A stretch of DNA of 27,729 nt from a virus: IMG/VR virus record IMGVR_UViG_3300024255_000959, positions 1 to 27,729 of that record; one strand, 5' to 3'. Positions 14,345-21,066 of the stretch are shown piece after piece; position 1 is the stretch's first letter; each line of letters begins with the position of its first letter. A program made the translations under genes and the position numbers. A model generated the notes under the pieces. It was not told the DNA's origin, did not search any database, and worked only from the letters and a program-made list of their open reading frames with translations.

Positions 14345-14575
14345 ATGGCAATCAAGTTTAATAAGCCCGCTTACGACAAAATTTTTCGTGACTTGGAAAA
14401 TTTTAAAGACTTCTGTCGCTACGTTGGCGATGCTAAAAACGTGGCGTTCGTTTACAACGAAAAGGATTTGTATAACGAACGATCTTATGTGTGGCGCTCA
14501 TATCAGCGTCATGTTAACCACCTTAAGGCAAAAAGCCGTTCAGGTAAAAACTTTAATCACAAACGGAGAAACTAA
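14345..14575 (+). CDS. Small basic hypothetical protein, 76 residues
   Basis: A basic, aromatic-rich protein: MAIKFNKPAYDKIFRDLENF, FCRYVGDAKNVAFVYNEKD, then VWRSYQRHVNHLKAKSRSG ending in NHKRRN. The Arg, His and Lys content suggests nucleic-acid or ribosome contact, but this is inference. A GAGGA ribosome site lies nine bases before the ATG. Codon choice (TTC, CGC, TAC, AAC) is more GC-rich than in most of the window, as in the preceding gene. The stop overlaps the glycosyltransferase ATG. Confidence 0.7.
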   Translation: MAIKFNKPAYDKIFRDLENFKDFCRYVGDAKNVAFVYNEKDLYNERSYVWRSYQRHVNHLKAKSRSGKNFNHKRRN

Positions 14576-15636
14576 TGACTATTCATATTGTAGATATTGA
14601 AGCCGTAGACACACGCTATACTAAGCAGTGGAAAGATTATCTTCCACGTCAACTGTTGAAGTCTACAAATGAAAAGATAAATGTTATTAGTGGCGGGGAT
14701 ACACCTCAGGCAACTACGCCTGGGGCGTTCCTCAACTTCGGCGGTACTAATGTATACAAGTCAAAACAGCTCGAGCAAATAGGAGAAATGTTTTGTAATG
14801 GTGCTGTTAAAGATGGTGATTACTTCTTATACACTGACGCTTGGAACCCTACTGTTATACAACTTCGTTACATGGCAGAACTACTAGGCGTTGATGTTTG
14901 TATTGGCGGTTTGTGGCATGCAGGGTCTTATGATCCTCAAGATTTCCTAGGTAGACTTATAGGAGATAAGCCTTGGGTAAGACATGCTGAAATGTCAATG
15001 TTTGAATGTTATGATGATAACTTCTTTGCAACTGACTTTCATATTGATATGTTTACAGATACACTAGGTGAAGATTATCAAATTGACAATGATAAAATAC
15101 ATCGAGTAGGCTGGCCTATGGAGTATCTAAAGAATAGTTTGGATAGTTATAAAGGTATGGAAAAACGTAACCTTATACTTTTTCCACACAGAGTTGCTCC
15201 TGAAAAACAAGTTGATATATTTCACGACTTAGCACAACAACTACCCGAATACGAGTTTGTTGTATGTCAAGAACGTGATCTTACAAAGAATGAATATCAC
15301 AACTTGTTAGGTGAAGCTAAACTTGTGTTTAGTGCTAACTTACAAGAAACACTAGGTATTAGTTGGTACGAAGGTGCATTAGTAGATGCTATTCCTATGG
15401 TGCCAGATAGATTGAGCTATAGTGAAATGTCTGTGCAGGAGTTTTTATATCCTAGCAAATGGACTGAAGACTATACAGCATATAGAAAGCATAGAGGCGA
15501 AGTTGTTACACAGATACGCAACTACATGGAAAACTATTCCGACTATTTGGTTAGTTTGGAGAAACAACGTAAAATACTTAACAAAGACTTTTTTAGTGGT
15601 AGTGCATTATATGAAAGGCTTAAAGATGAGCGATAA
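14575..15636 (+). CDS. GT-B glycosyltransferase (GT4-like)
   Basis: A 353-residue protein with two-domain GT-B architecture. The C-terminal donor domain starts RNLILFPHRVAPEKQVDIF (about 197-215). It has the EX7E signature in ETLGISWYEGALVDAIPMVPD (E258, E266) typical of family GT4 retaining enzymes that use nucleotide sugars. The N-terminal half (for example GDYFLYTDAWNPT and GGLWHAGSYDPQD) is the acceptor domain and gives no clue to the target. Targets could be phage DNA, by analogy with T4 glucosyltransferases, a virion protein or host surface glycan. Proximity to dpdA makes modified DNA attractive but unproven. A GC-rich hairpin lies within its 5' part (14704-14725). Confidence 0.8.
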   Translation: MTIHIVDIEAVDTRYTKQWKDYLPRQLLKSTNEKINVISGGDTPQATTPGAFLNFGGTNVYKSKQLEQIGEMFCNGAVKDGDYFLYTDAWNPTVIQLRYMAELLGVDVCIGGLWHAGSYDPQDFLGRLIGDKPWVRHAEMSMFECYDDNFFATDFHIDMFTDTLGEDYQIDNDKIHRVGWPMEYLKNSLDSYKGMEKRNLILFPHRVAPEKQVDIFHDLAQQLPEYEFVVCQERDLTKNEYHNLLGEAKLVFSANLQETLGISWYEGALVDAIPMVPDRLSYSEMSVQEFLYPSKWTEDYTAYRKHRGEVVTQIRNYMENYSDYLVSLEKQRKILNKDFFSGSALYERLKDER

Positions 15637-15976
15637 TACTTATACGTATAATTACAGTAGTGATGATACTATTACAATAGATACTAGTAATTGGGACGAT
15701 AGTTTTACTACTAGTCCTTCATCTATATATACTAATGATACTTTTACATTTACAGATGCTGTGGCCGGAAAATACGGTCTTTCTGTTGAAGGTAAACTAG
15801 AAGTAGATGGCGTAGACGTTATGCAATCTATTAAAGATTTGCAACTTGTACTAGGTGTAGTTAGTAGAGATCTTGAAAAAGAAGAAAAGTACAAAGGCTT
15901 AAAACGTGCCGCAGAAGCATATGAACGTGAACTAGCAAAGATTGAAACTTTTGAAGCTCTAAAGGACTCAGCATAA
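15626..15976 (+). CDS. Conserved phage protein with Ser/Thr/Asp-rich head and coiled-coil tail
   Basis: A 116-residue protein. Residues 1-45 are rich in Ser, Thr, Asp and Tyr (MSDNTYTYNYSSDDTITIDT). A short strand pair follows (GLSVEGKLEVDGVDVMQSIK), then a long helix (LVVLGV-like, then RAAEAYERELAKIETFEALKD) that may form a coiled coil. The start at 15626 overlaps the glycosyltransferase by 11 bases. A longer open frame reaching to 15422 lies inside that gene and is not supported. Similar proteins occur in other T4-like marine phages without known function. Confidence 0.7.
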   Translation: MSDNTYTYNYSSDDTITIDTSNWDDSFTTSPSSIYTNDTFTFTDAVAGKYGLSVEGKLEVDGVDVMQSIKDLQLVLGVVSRDLEKEEKYKGLKRAAEAYERELAKIETFEALKDSA

Positions 15977-16440
15977 TGTTTGGTTTTTTAAAAGGTCGTA
16001 AACGTGTAATTAAAGATAGAGATAGTAACGAGCCTTACTTGGTTCGTTGGTATTTGTTTTTAAAGGACAGAAAGAACTTTCCGTTCAATGTCACTCTGCA
16101 CAAAGTTTTAAAAAGCGACGAAGCAACGTTACACGATCATCCTTGGAGTTATGCAACACTTATACTTAAAGGTGGTTATTGGGAGAATGTTCCCGTTGTT
16201 AGTAGAGAAGGATTCATAGTAGGATCACGTGGTATCTGGCGTGGACCAGGACACTTTAGATTTCGTAAGTCAGATGACTTACATTTTTTGACTTTAGAGA
16301 AAGACAAAGACGGTAATGAAATACCATGTTGGAGTTTATTCTATATGGGCAAAAAAGCAAAAGAATGGGGCTTTGTACCTTTTGTACAAGGCATTGGTTA
16401 TAGATGGCAAAATAGCGAAGATTACCTCGCTAAGGAGTAA
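15976..16440 (+). CDS. Cupin-like protein
   Basis: A 154-residue protein with a cupin-type core. LHDHPWSYATLILKGGYWE (about 52-70) matches the first cupin motif, where the His residues bind metal. RGPGHFRFRKSDDLHFLTLE (about 91-110) matches the second, including the late His. Basic and aromatic residues flank the core. Cupins range from sugar epimerases to dioxygenases and binding proteins, so the reaction is unknown. With the nearby glycosyltransferase, epimerase and cytidylyltransferase it could handle sugars, but this is inference. The start overlaps the previous stop (TAATG). Confidence 0.65.
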   Translation: MFGFLKGRKRVIKDRDSNEPYLVRWYLFLKDRKNFPFNVTLHKVLKSDEATLHDHPWSYATLILKGGYWENVPVVSREGFIVGSRGIWRGPGHFRFRKSDDLHFLTLEKDKDGNEIPCWSLFYMGKKAKEWGFVPFVQGIGYRWQNSEDYLAKE

Positions 16441-16443
16441 TTT

Positions 16444-16713
16444 ATGAGTCAGTATAATGACGTAGTAGAAAGGCAACGAGATTTGTTAGAAGCAGAAAAA
16501 TGGGCAACGGGTGTAAAAAGTTTGCACTTCCATAGCTTAAAAAGTATGTGGTATGATACTCATCCTGAAGATTCAGACATGGGTATGGTAATGGATGTTG
16601 AATACAACAACGGTGTAATAAAGCGTACACTAAAAGATAACAGTGTACGAATTTTTGGTGAAGAACTTAGTGGAGAACAACTCCTCGACGAATACAAAAG
16701 GAATAATAAATGA
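16444..16713 (+). CDS. Hypothetical protein, 89 residues
   Basis: A polar, acidic protein with an N-terminal helix (YNDVVERQRDLLEAEKWATG), then strands (VKSLHFHSLKSMWYDTHPED, GVIKRTLKDNSVRIFGEEL) and a final helix. No family was recognised. AAGGAG precedes the ATG at 16444. The stop region overlaps the next ATG by four bases, so it is probably co-translated with the phosphoribosyltransferase. Confidence 0.7.
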   Translation: MSQYNDVVERQRDLLEAEKWATGVKSLHFHSLKSMWYDTHPEDSDMGMVMDVEYNNGVIKRTLKDNSVRIFGEELSGEQLLDEYKRNNK

Positions 16714-17270
16714 AGAAACATTATTACACTTGGGGACACATTGAAAAAATGTGTATTGATATTGCAATGCAGATGCAAAAAGACAACTGGAAGCCAGACT
16801 ACATTGTAGGCATTACACGTGGTGGTAATGTTCCTGCTACAATACTGTCGCATATGTTAGGCGTTCGTTGTGAAGCATTAAAAATTAGTTTACGTGATGA
16901 CGATGAAAGTGGAAGCGAAAGTAATCTTTGGATGGCGACTGATGCATTTGGATATGTAGATGAAGAAGATCGTAAAACTACTAAAAGTCGTTGGGACGTT
17001 AGTAAACGTAAAAATATTTTAATTGTAGATGATATCAATGATACAGGCGCAACACTTGATTGGATCAAGCAAGATTGGCCAGCTGGTTGTTTACCCGACG
17101 AAAACAGTTGGAGTACTGTGTGGAATAAAAATGTAAGATTTGCTACACTAACTGAAAACCTTGCAAGTAGTTTTGACGGCGTAGATTATTCAGCACACGA
17201 AGTTAACAAAGCAGAAGAAGATGTTTGGTTAGTTTACCCTTGGGAAATAGTAGGTAAGTATGACGCTTGA
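16710..17270 (+). CDS. Phosphoribosyltransferase-family protein
   Basis: A 186-residue type I phosphoribosyltransferase. The PRPP-binding motif reads ILIVDDINDTGAT (V106-T115), and an upstream loop has YIVGITRGGNVPATILSHML (about 31-50), as in purine-type enzymes. An acidic insertion (RDDDESGSESN) replaces the usual flexible loop. Such enzymes link a base to PRPP to make a nucleotide, or the fold serves as a regulator. The substrate base is not clear; guanine or xanthine types are the nearest by pattern. It overlaps the HIT gene by 11 bases, suggesting a joint role in nucleotide salvage. Confidence 0.75.
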   Translation: MKKHYYTWGHIEKMCIDIAMQMQKDNWKPDYIVGITRGGNVPATILSHMLGVRCEALKISLRDDDESGSESNLWMATDAFGYVDEEDRKTTKSRWDVSKRKNILIVDDINDTGATLDWIKQDWPAGCLPDENSWSTVWNKNVRFATLTENLASSFDGVDYSAHEVNKAEEDVWLVYPWEIVGKYDA

Positions 17271-17634
17271 TACATTAGAACAAGCTCAGCAAGAAGGCAG
17301 AGCACCATGGGATAACGTGTACTTAGATACTAGAGACTTTGTAGTATACGAAGACAAGTATCCTGTAACTGAAGGACATTTGTTAGTAGTACCTAAAGTA
17401 AATGTTATGGATTGTGTAGAAAAATGTTTTAAGTTTGCTATGTCAATGGGAAACGATAATGTTACAACAACCAAGAATAACGTTACTGGTTATAATATTG
17501 GCCTAAATATAGGTGTAAGTGCAGGACAAACAGTTATGTACCCACATGTACATTTAATCTTCCGTCGTGATGGAGATATGGAAGATCCGAAAGGTGGCGT
17601 AAGAGGCGTCATTCCATCTAAACAAAAATACTAA
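17260..17634 (+). CDS. HIT-family protein with altered histidine triad
   Basis: A 124-residue HIT protein. The fold is clear: VYEDKYPVTEGHLLVVPK, then a conserved Asn strand (TGYNIGLNIGVSAGQTVMYP), then the active-site region PHVHLIFRRDGDMEDPKGG. HIT hydrolases use H-x-H-x-H; here it reads H96-V-H98-L-I100, so the third His is replaced by Ile. The central His that attacks the phosphate (H98) remains. Similar two-His forms occur in other marine phages. It probably acts on dinucleoside polyphosphates or nucleotidyl conjugates, with uncertain activity. It is coupled to the phosphoribosyltransferase by overlap. Confidence 0.8.
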   Translation: MTLDTLEQAQQEGRAPWDNVYLDTRDFVVYEDKYPVTEGHLLVVPKVNVMDCVEKCFKFAMSMGNDNVTTTKNNVTGYNIGLNIGVSAGQTVMYPHVHLIFRRDGDMEDPKGGVRGVIPSKQKY

Positions 17635-17645
17635 GGAAAGGAACT

Positions 17646-17852
17646 ATGGACTTGAAGGAACAAATGATCAAAGCGGCAAGACTACATGCCGAAGCAGAGA
17701 TAGAATTGCATAAGACTAACGTCGAAGTATACATGCAAAAAGTTGTAGGCATTGGAGAACATTCTGATATTATCGAAACGATACAAAAAGAATTAGATGC
17801 TATGTCTACAGCACATGATCGTCTTGAAATGTTAAACACATATTTTGCTTAA
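17646..17852 (+). CDS. Small coiled-coil hypothetical protein, 68 residues
   Basis: An almost wholly helical protein: MDLKEQMIKAARLHAEAEIE, then TNVEVYMQKVVGIGEHSDII, and a second helix ending RLEMLNTYFA. A central Gly pair suggests a helical hairpin. No family was recognised; similar short helical proteins are common in T4-like phages. AAAGGA precedes the start. It is the last gene before the folE promoter. Confidence 0.7.
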   Translation: MDLKEQMIKAARLHAEAEIELHKTNVEVYMQKVVGIGEHSDIIETIQKELDAMSTAHDRLEMLNTYFA

Positions 17853-17857
17853 TATAC

Positions 17858-17886
17858 TTGACAAAAACCTAAATACAATGTATAAT
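17858..17886 (+). promoter_or_regulatory. Sigma-70-type promoter of the folE-queE operon, exact consensus
   Basis: TTGACA (17858-17863) and TATAAT (17881-17886) are 17 bases apart. The -10 box lies inside a 33-bp near-perfect dyad centred on 17891. RNA should start near 17893, giving a leader of about 60 bases before folE. Confidence 0.85.
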
Positions 17887-17907
17887 ATAAGTTATATTGT
17901 GCATTGT
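17875..17907. promoter_or_regulatory. 33-bp dyad over the folE promoter, candidate operator
   Basis: Arms 17875-17890 and 17892-17907 are inverted copies around G17891, matching at 14 of 16 positions; the two others would be G-U pairs in RNA. The dyad covers the -10 box and start point, the usual place for a repressor site. ATTTTT follows at 17908-17913, so the same element might also act as a terminator for RNA arriving from upstream. Confidence 0.55.
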
Positions 17908-17951
17908 ATTTTTAACGGCAATCCACTGCCTAAACATCGGAGAATAAAAGA

Positions 17952-18641
17952 ATGGATAAATCCAAAGAGATAAAGGCCCGTTTGCAACAAGCAAACAAAC
18001 GCTTCTGGGCAGGCGACAACATTTCAGACTATATTAAAGACGGCGAAAAGCAAATACTAATTGATGAGCTTGCTGTTAAGTTTGAAGACGTATTACAAGG
18101 TCTTGTAATAGATACAGAAAACGATCCTAACAGTAACGGCACAGGCAAACGTCTTGCTAAGATGTATGTTAACGAACTAATGAGCGGTAGGTATGATCCT
18201 ATGCCAGCGGCAACAGCATTTCCAAATGACAGTGACGAACGTTACGAAGGTATGCTAGTAGTAAGAAGTGAACTTACAAGTATGTGTTCACATCATCATC
18301 AGATTGTTAAAGGCGTAGCATACATTGGTATTATTGCATCAGACAAATTAATTGGTTTAAGTAAGTACACAAGAATCGCACAATGGTGTGCGATGCGTGG
18401 AACACTACAAGAAGAACTAGCAAATGACATTGTACGTGAGATTCAGAAAGCCACAGGTGCAGAACACTTAGGTGTTTATGTACAAGCAACACACGGTTGT
18501 GTTGAAAACAGAGGTGTTAAGGCACACAGTAGTCTTACACAAACAACTGTTTTAAAAGGTGCGTTTAAGGATGACGCAGGTACAAAGAAAGAGTTTATGG
18601 ATAATATTAAACTCCAACAAGAATTTGCATGTGGGAAGTAG
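17952..18641 (+). CDS. folE: GTP cyclohydrolase I
   Basis: A 229-residue FolE, which turns GTP into dihydroneopterin triphosphate, the first step of both folate and 7-deazaguanine synthesis. The zinc ligands are present: C112 and H115 in SMCSHHHQ, and C183 in THGCVENRGVK. They correspond to C110, H113 and C181 of the E. coli enzyme. GKRLAKMYVNELMSG and GLSKYTRIAQW are further family blocks. queE follows three bases after its stop, so the product is most likely meant for preQ0-type bases rather than folate. Expression is set by a consensus promoter with a dyad (17858-17907). The ribosome site GGAGA lies eight bases before the ATG. Confidence 0.93.
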   Translation: MDKSKEIKARLQQANKRFWAGDNISDYIKDGEKQILIDELAVKFEDVLQGLVIDTENDPNSNGTGKRLAKMYVNELMSGRYDPMPAATAFPNDSDERYEGMLVVRSELTSMCSHHHQIVKGVAYIGIIASDKLIGLSKYTRIAQWCAMRGTLQEELANDIVREIQKATGAEHLGVYVQATHGCVENRGVKAHSSLTQTTVLKGAFKDDAGTKKEFMDNIKLQQEFACGK

Positions 18642-18644
18642 AGT

Positions 18645-19529
18645 ATGAAACTTAGATATTCAGAAGCGTTTTATAGCGTACAAGGAGAAGGCAAGTTTGT
18701 AGGAGTGCCTAGTGTATTCTTACGTACATTCGGTTGTAACTTTCGTTGCATGAACTTTGGATTAGAAAGAGGAACGCCTGCAAGAGCAGATGGTGTAAAA
18801 CATAATCCAGAAGTTAAAAAGTTACTCGATAGTAATATTATAAGTACTGTTGAAAAATTTACAGACTTACCTGTAATACATACAGGTTGTGATACATATG
18901 CTAGTATCTATCCAGAGTTTAAAAAGTTTATGATGGATAGAACTGTAGATGAAGTTGTAGAACATTTGTTATCACTTACTCCAGAAGGTAAGTGGACAAT
19001 GGATAGCGGACAAGATGTCCACTTGATTTTCACTGGCGGTGAACCTTTGTTAGGGTGGCAGAGATTCTATGCTGAATTGTTAGAACACCCGCGTATGAAG
19101 GACTTAAAAAATGTTACATTTGAAACAAACACTACGCAAAAGTTACGACCAGATTTTAGAGACTATCTTAATAGTCAAGACAGATTTGAAGTTACTTGGA
19201 GTTGTTCCCCAAAACTTAGTGTCAGCGGAGAACGCTGGGAGGATGCTATTATGCCTGATATTGCTAGTGAGTATTTCAGTGTTGCTAATAGTAACCTTTA
19301 CTTTAAGTTTGTTGTGGCTGACAGTATTGACGTTGAAGAAGCTGGCAGAGCTGTGGCGAGTTATAGAGACGCCGGGATACAATGTCCGGTATATCTTATG
19401 CCGTTGGGTGGACGAAGTGAAGAATACAAGCTCAACATTCAAGAAGTGGCTGAGCTCTGTATGGAAAAAGGATGGCGATTCACTCCACGACTACACATCG
19501 ACTTATTCGGTAATGCCTGGGGAACGTAA
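18645..19529 (+). CDS. queE: 7-carboxy-7-deazaguanine synthase (QueE-like radical SAM)
   Basis: A 294-residue QueE. The N-terminus YSEAFYSVQGEGKFVGVPSV is diagnostic for the family. The iron-sulfur cysteines are C31 and C35 (FGCNFRCMN) and, after an insertion of 46 residues, C82 in TGCDTYASIYPE, where GCDT corresponds to the WCDT of standard CX3CX2C enzymes. The spacing here is therefore CX3CX46C. FTGGEPLL (about 128-135) is the SAM-binding block. The end RLHIDLFGNAWGT matches the usual QueE C-terminus, so the protein is complete. It makes CDG from carboxytetrahydropterin. Paired with folE and with the DpdA-like gene in the same window, it argues for 7-deazaguanine in phage DNA. Confidence 0.9.
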   Translation: MKLRYSEAFYSVQGEGKFVGVPSVFLRTFGCNFRCMNFGLERGTPARADGVKHNPEVKKLLDSNIISTVEKFTDLPVIHTGCDTYASIYPEFKKFMMDRTVDEVVEHLLSLTPEGKWTMDSGQDVHLIFTGGEPLLGWQRFYAELLEHPRMKDLKNVTFETNTTQKLRPDFRDYLNSQDRFEVTWSCSPKLSVSGERWEDAIMPDIASEYFSVANSNLYFKFVVADSIDVEEAGRAVASYRDAGIQCPVYLMPLGGRSEEYKLNIQEVAELCMEKGWRFTPRLHIDLFGNAWGT

Positions 19530-19620
19530 ATATAAAAATGAACAACACGAACGAGCTATGACAGCACCAATTGAAGACGGTGGTGATTTAGAAAAACGTG
19601 TAAGGAGAGCAGGATTATGA
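19513..19620 (+). CDS. Possible tiny protein, 35 residues
   Basis: A short frame, MPGERKYKNEQHERAMTAPI and onward, ending RVRRAGL. It bridges the gap between queE and the next gene, and its ATGA end overlaps the following start. The ATG lies inside the end of queE without an evident ribosome site; ATG 19558 is an alternative. The charged, polar make-up differs from random out-of-frame translation, and the coupling arrangement supports it, but it is uncertain. Confidence 0.45.
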   Translation: MPGERKYKNEQHERAMTAPIEDGGDLEKRVRRAGL

Positions 19621-20015
19621 GCAATTGGTTTAATAAACTTTTAAATAATGCAGGCATCACAAAGAAGATTGATGAGCCGACAGTAGAGCCTTCAGCAGAA
19701 GATGTAAGACGTGCGGCACTTGAAGCAGAAAAGGTTGCCGCTACTAAAGCAGGTCAACCTTGGGTTGCTGTATTAGATACACAAGTTAATAAAGACAACA
19801 TTCGAAACGGATTCTTTGAACTTGACTGGAACAACGAATTTATCGAAGAACTTCTTGATGCAGGATATCAAGGCGAATCGAACGAACAAATTGTTGATCA
19901 GTGGTTTAGAACTATTGTTAGTCAAATGCTTCAAGAAGAAGGACAAGATCCTAAAACTGAAGCAGGGTATATTAACGTAGTACCTATCGATAAAGGCAAA
20001 TCAGAAGTATCTTAG
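19617..20015 (+). CDS. Conserved hypothetical phage protein, 132 residues
   Basis: A polar protein with a variable N-terminus (NWFNKLLNNAGITKKIDEPT) and a conserved-looking core: GQPWVAVLDTQVNKDNIRNG, FFELDWNNEFIEELLDAGYQ, and QWFRTIVSQMLQEEG. The WVAVL, FFELDWN and WFR segments recur in other marine T4-like phages, always of unknown function. It has an AAGGAG-like ribosome site within the preceding tiny frame and is the last gene of the folE operon. A role in pyrimidine or deazaguanine modification cannot be judged from sequence. Confidence 0.75.
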   Translation: MSNWFNKLLNNAGITKKIDEPTVEPSAEDVRRAALEAEKVAATKAGQPWVAVLDTQVNKDNIRNGFFELDWNNEFIEELLDAGYQGESNEQIVDQWFRTIVSQMLQEEGQDPKTEAGYINVVPIDKGKSEVS

Positions 20016-20018
20016 TGC

Positions 20019-20047
20019 TTGACAACAGCCAGATTTGGTGTTATAAT
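20019..20047 (+). promoter_or_regulatory. Sigma-70-type promoter of the exonuclease operon, exact consensus
   Basis: TTGACA (20019-20024) and TATAAT (20042-20047) are 17 bases apart. A perfect 17-bp palindrome (20041-20057, arms TTATAATA and TATTATAA) covers the -10 box. The following ATAAATTAC matches the sequence after the 5731 -10 box. Confidence 0.85.
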
Positions 20048-20076
20048 AGTATTATAAATTACGCAAAGGCGAACTA

Positions 20077-21066
20077 ATGGCAACATATATTCTAGTAGAT
20101 ACAGCTAACACATTTTTCCGTGCAAGGCATGTAGTACGTGGCGACATTGATACTAAGGTAGGCATGGCTATGCATATTACACTTAACAGTGTTAAGAAGG
20201 CATGGCAAGACTTTAACGGCACACATGTTGTGTTTTGCTTAGAAGGTCGTAGCTGGCGTAAAGACTTTTACGAACCTTACAAGCGTAACAGACAAGTTGC
20301 ACGTGATAAGATGACTGTAACTGAGTCAGAAGAAGATACAGTGTTTTGGGAAATCTTTGACGAGTTTAAAGACTTTGTTAGCGACAAGACTAACTGTACT
20401 GTTATGCGACACAAACAACTAGAAGCAGATGATCTTATTGCAGGTTGGGTACAAGCACACCCTAATGACAAGCATGTTATTATTAGTACAGATGGCGACT
20501 TTGCACAACTTATTGCACCTAACGTAACACAGTATAGTGGCATACAAGACTTAACTATTACACACGAAGGTTACTTTGATAAGAAAGGTAATCCTGTAAT
20601 AGACAAGAAAACTAAATTAGAAAAGCCTGCACCCGATCCTGACTTTATGTTGTTTGAAAAGTGTATGCGTGGCGACACTAGTGATAATGTATTCAGTGCA
20701 TATCCAGGTGTACGTAAGAAAGGCACTAAGAACAAAGTAGGCCTTATTGAAGCATACGAAGATAAGAGTACAAAAGGTTACAACTGGAATAACATGATGC
20801 TACAGCGTTGGACTGATCATGAAGGTGTAGAACATCGTGTACTAGATGACTATCAACGTAATGTTGTGCTATGTGATTTAACAGCACAACCTGCAGAGAT
20901 ACGTGCTATTATAGATGAAACAATTAACGAAGCAACAGATAATCCTAAGGAAATAGCACAAGTTGGTATGCGTCTTATGAAGTTCTGTGCTAAATGGGAT
21001 ATGCAACGTATTGCTGATCAGGCTCAATACTACGCAGAACCTTTACAAGCGAGATATATTAAATGA
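20077..21066 (+). CDS. rnh: 5'-3' exonuclease / RNase H of the FEN type (T4 Rnh-like)
   Basis: A 329-residue flap-endonuclease-family enzyme, close to T4 Rnh (305). Acidic metal ligands appear in order: D8 (ILVDTANTFFRA), EADDLIAGW (E116, D118, D119), STDGDFAQL (D139, D141) and GDTSDN (D200, D203), then a helix-hairpin-helix-like PGVRKKGTKNK. The second usual Asp is replaced by Glu in VVFCLEGRSW, and the helical arch carries YKRNR. The enzyme removes RNA primers from the lagging strand, working with gp43 and gp32. It is expressed from its own consensus promoter. The stop overlaps the next ATG. Confidence 0.9.
   Translation: MATYILVDTANTFFRARHVVRGDIDTKVGMAMHITLNSVKKAWQDFNGTHVVFCLEGRSWRKDFYEPYKRNRQVARDKMTVTESEEDTVFWEIFDEFKDFVSDKTNCTVMRHKQLEADDLIAGWVQAHPNDKHVIISTDGDFAQLIAPNVTQYSGIQDLTITHEGYFDKKGNPVIDKKTKLEKPAPDPDFMLFEKCMRGDTSDNVFSAYPGVRKKGTKNKVGLIEAYEDKSTKGYNWNNMMLQRWTDHEGVEHRVLDDYQRNVVLCDLTAQPAEIRAIIDETINEATDNPKEIAQVGMRLMKFCAKWDMQRIADQAQYYAEPLQARYIK

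Noticed and set aside
14319-14600. 93-residue frame overlapping the 14345 gene
   Set aside because: The 14345 frame has a good ribosome site and couples to the next start; this one has low-quality composition and overlaps it entirely.
15422-15625. Upstream extension of the 15626 gene giving 184 residues
   Set aside because: It lies inside the conserved glycosyltransferase frame and its translation looks random; the ATG at 15626 gives a sensible protein and a short overlap.
17916-17943. preQ1 riboswitch before folE
   Set aside because: The preQ1-I consensus and its stems are not matched; only a weak pseudoknot potential remains and is reported as such.
19111-19512. Long frame overlapping queE in a second frame
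   Set aside because: It is the out-of-frame shadow of queE. Only its last 35 codons, after 19513, fill a real gap and were kept as a tentative tiny gene.
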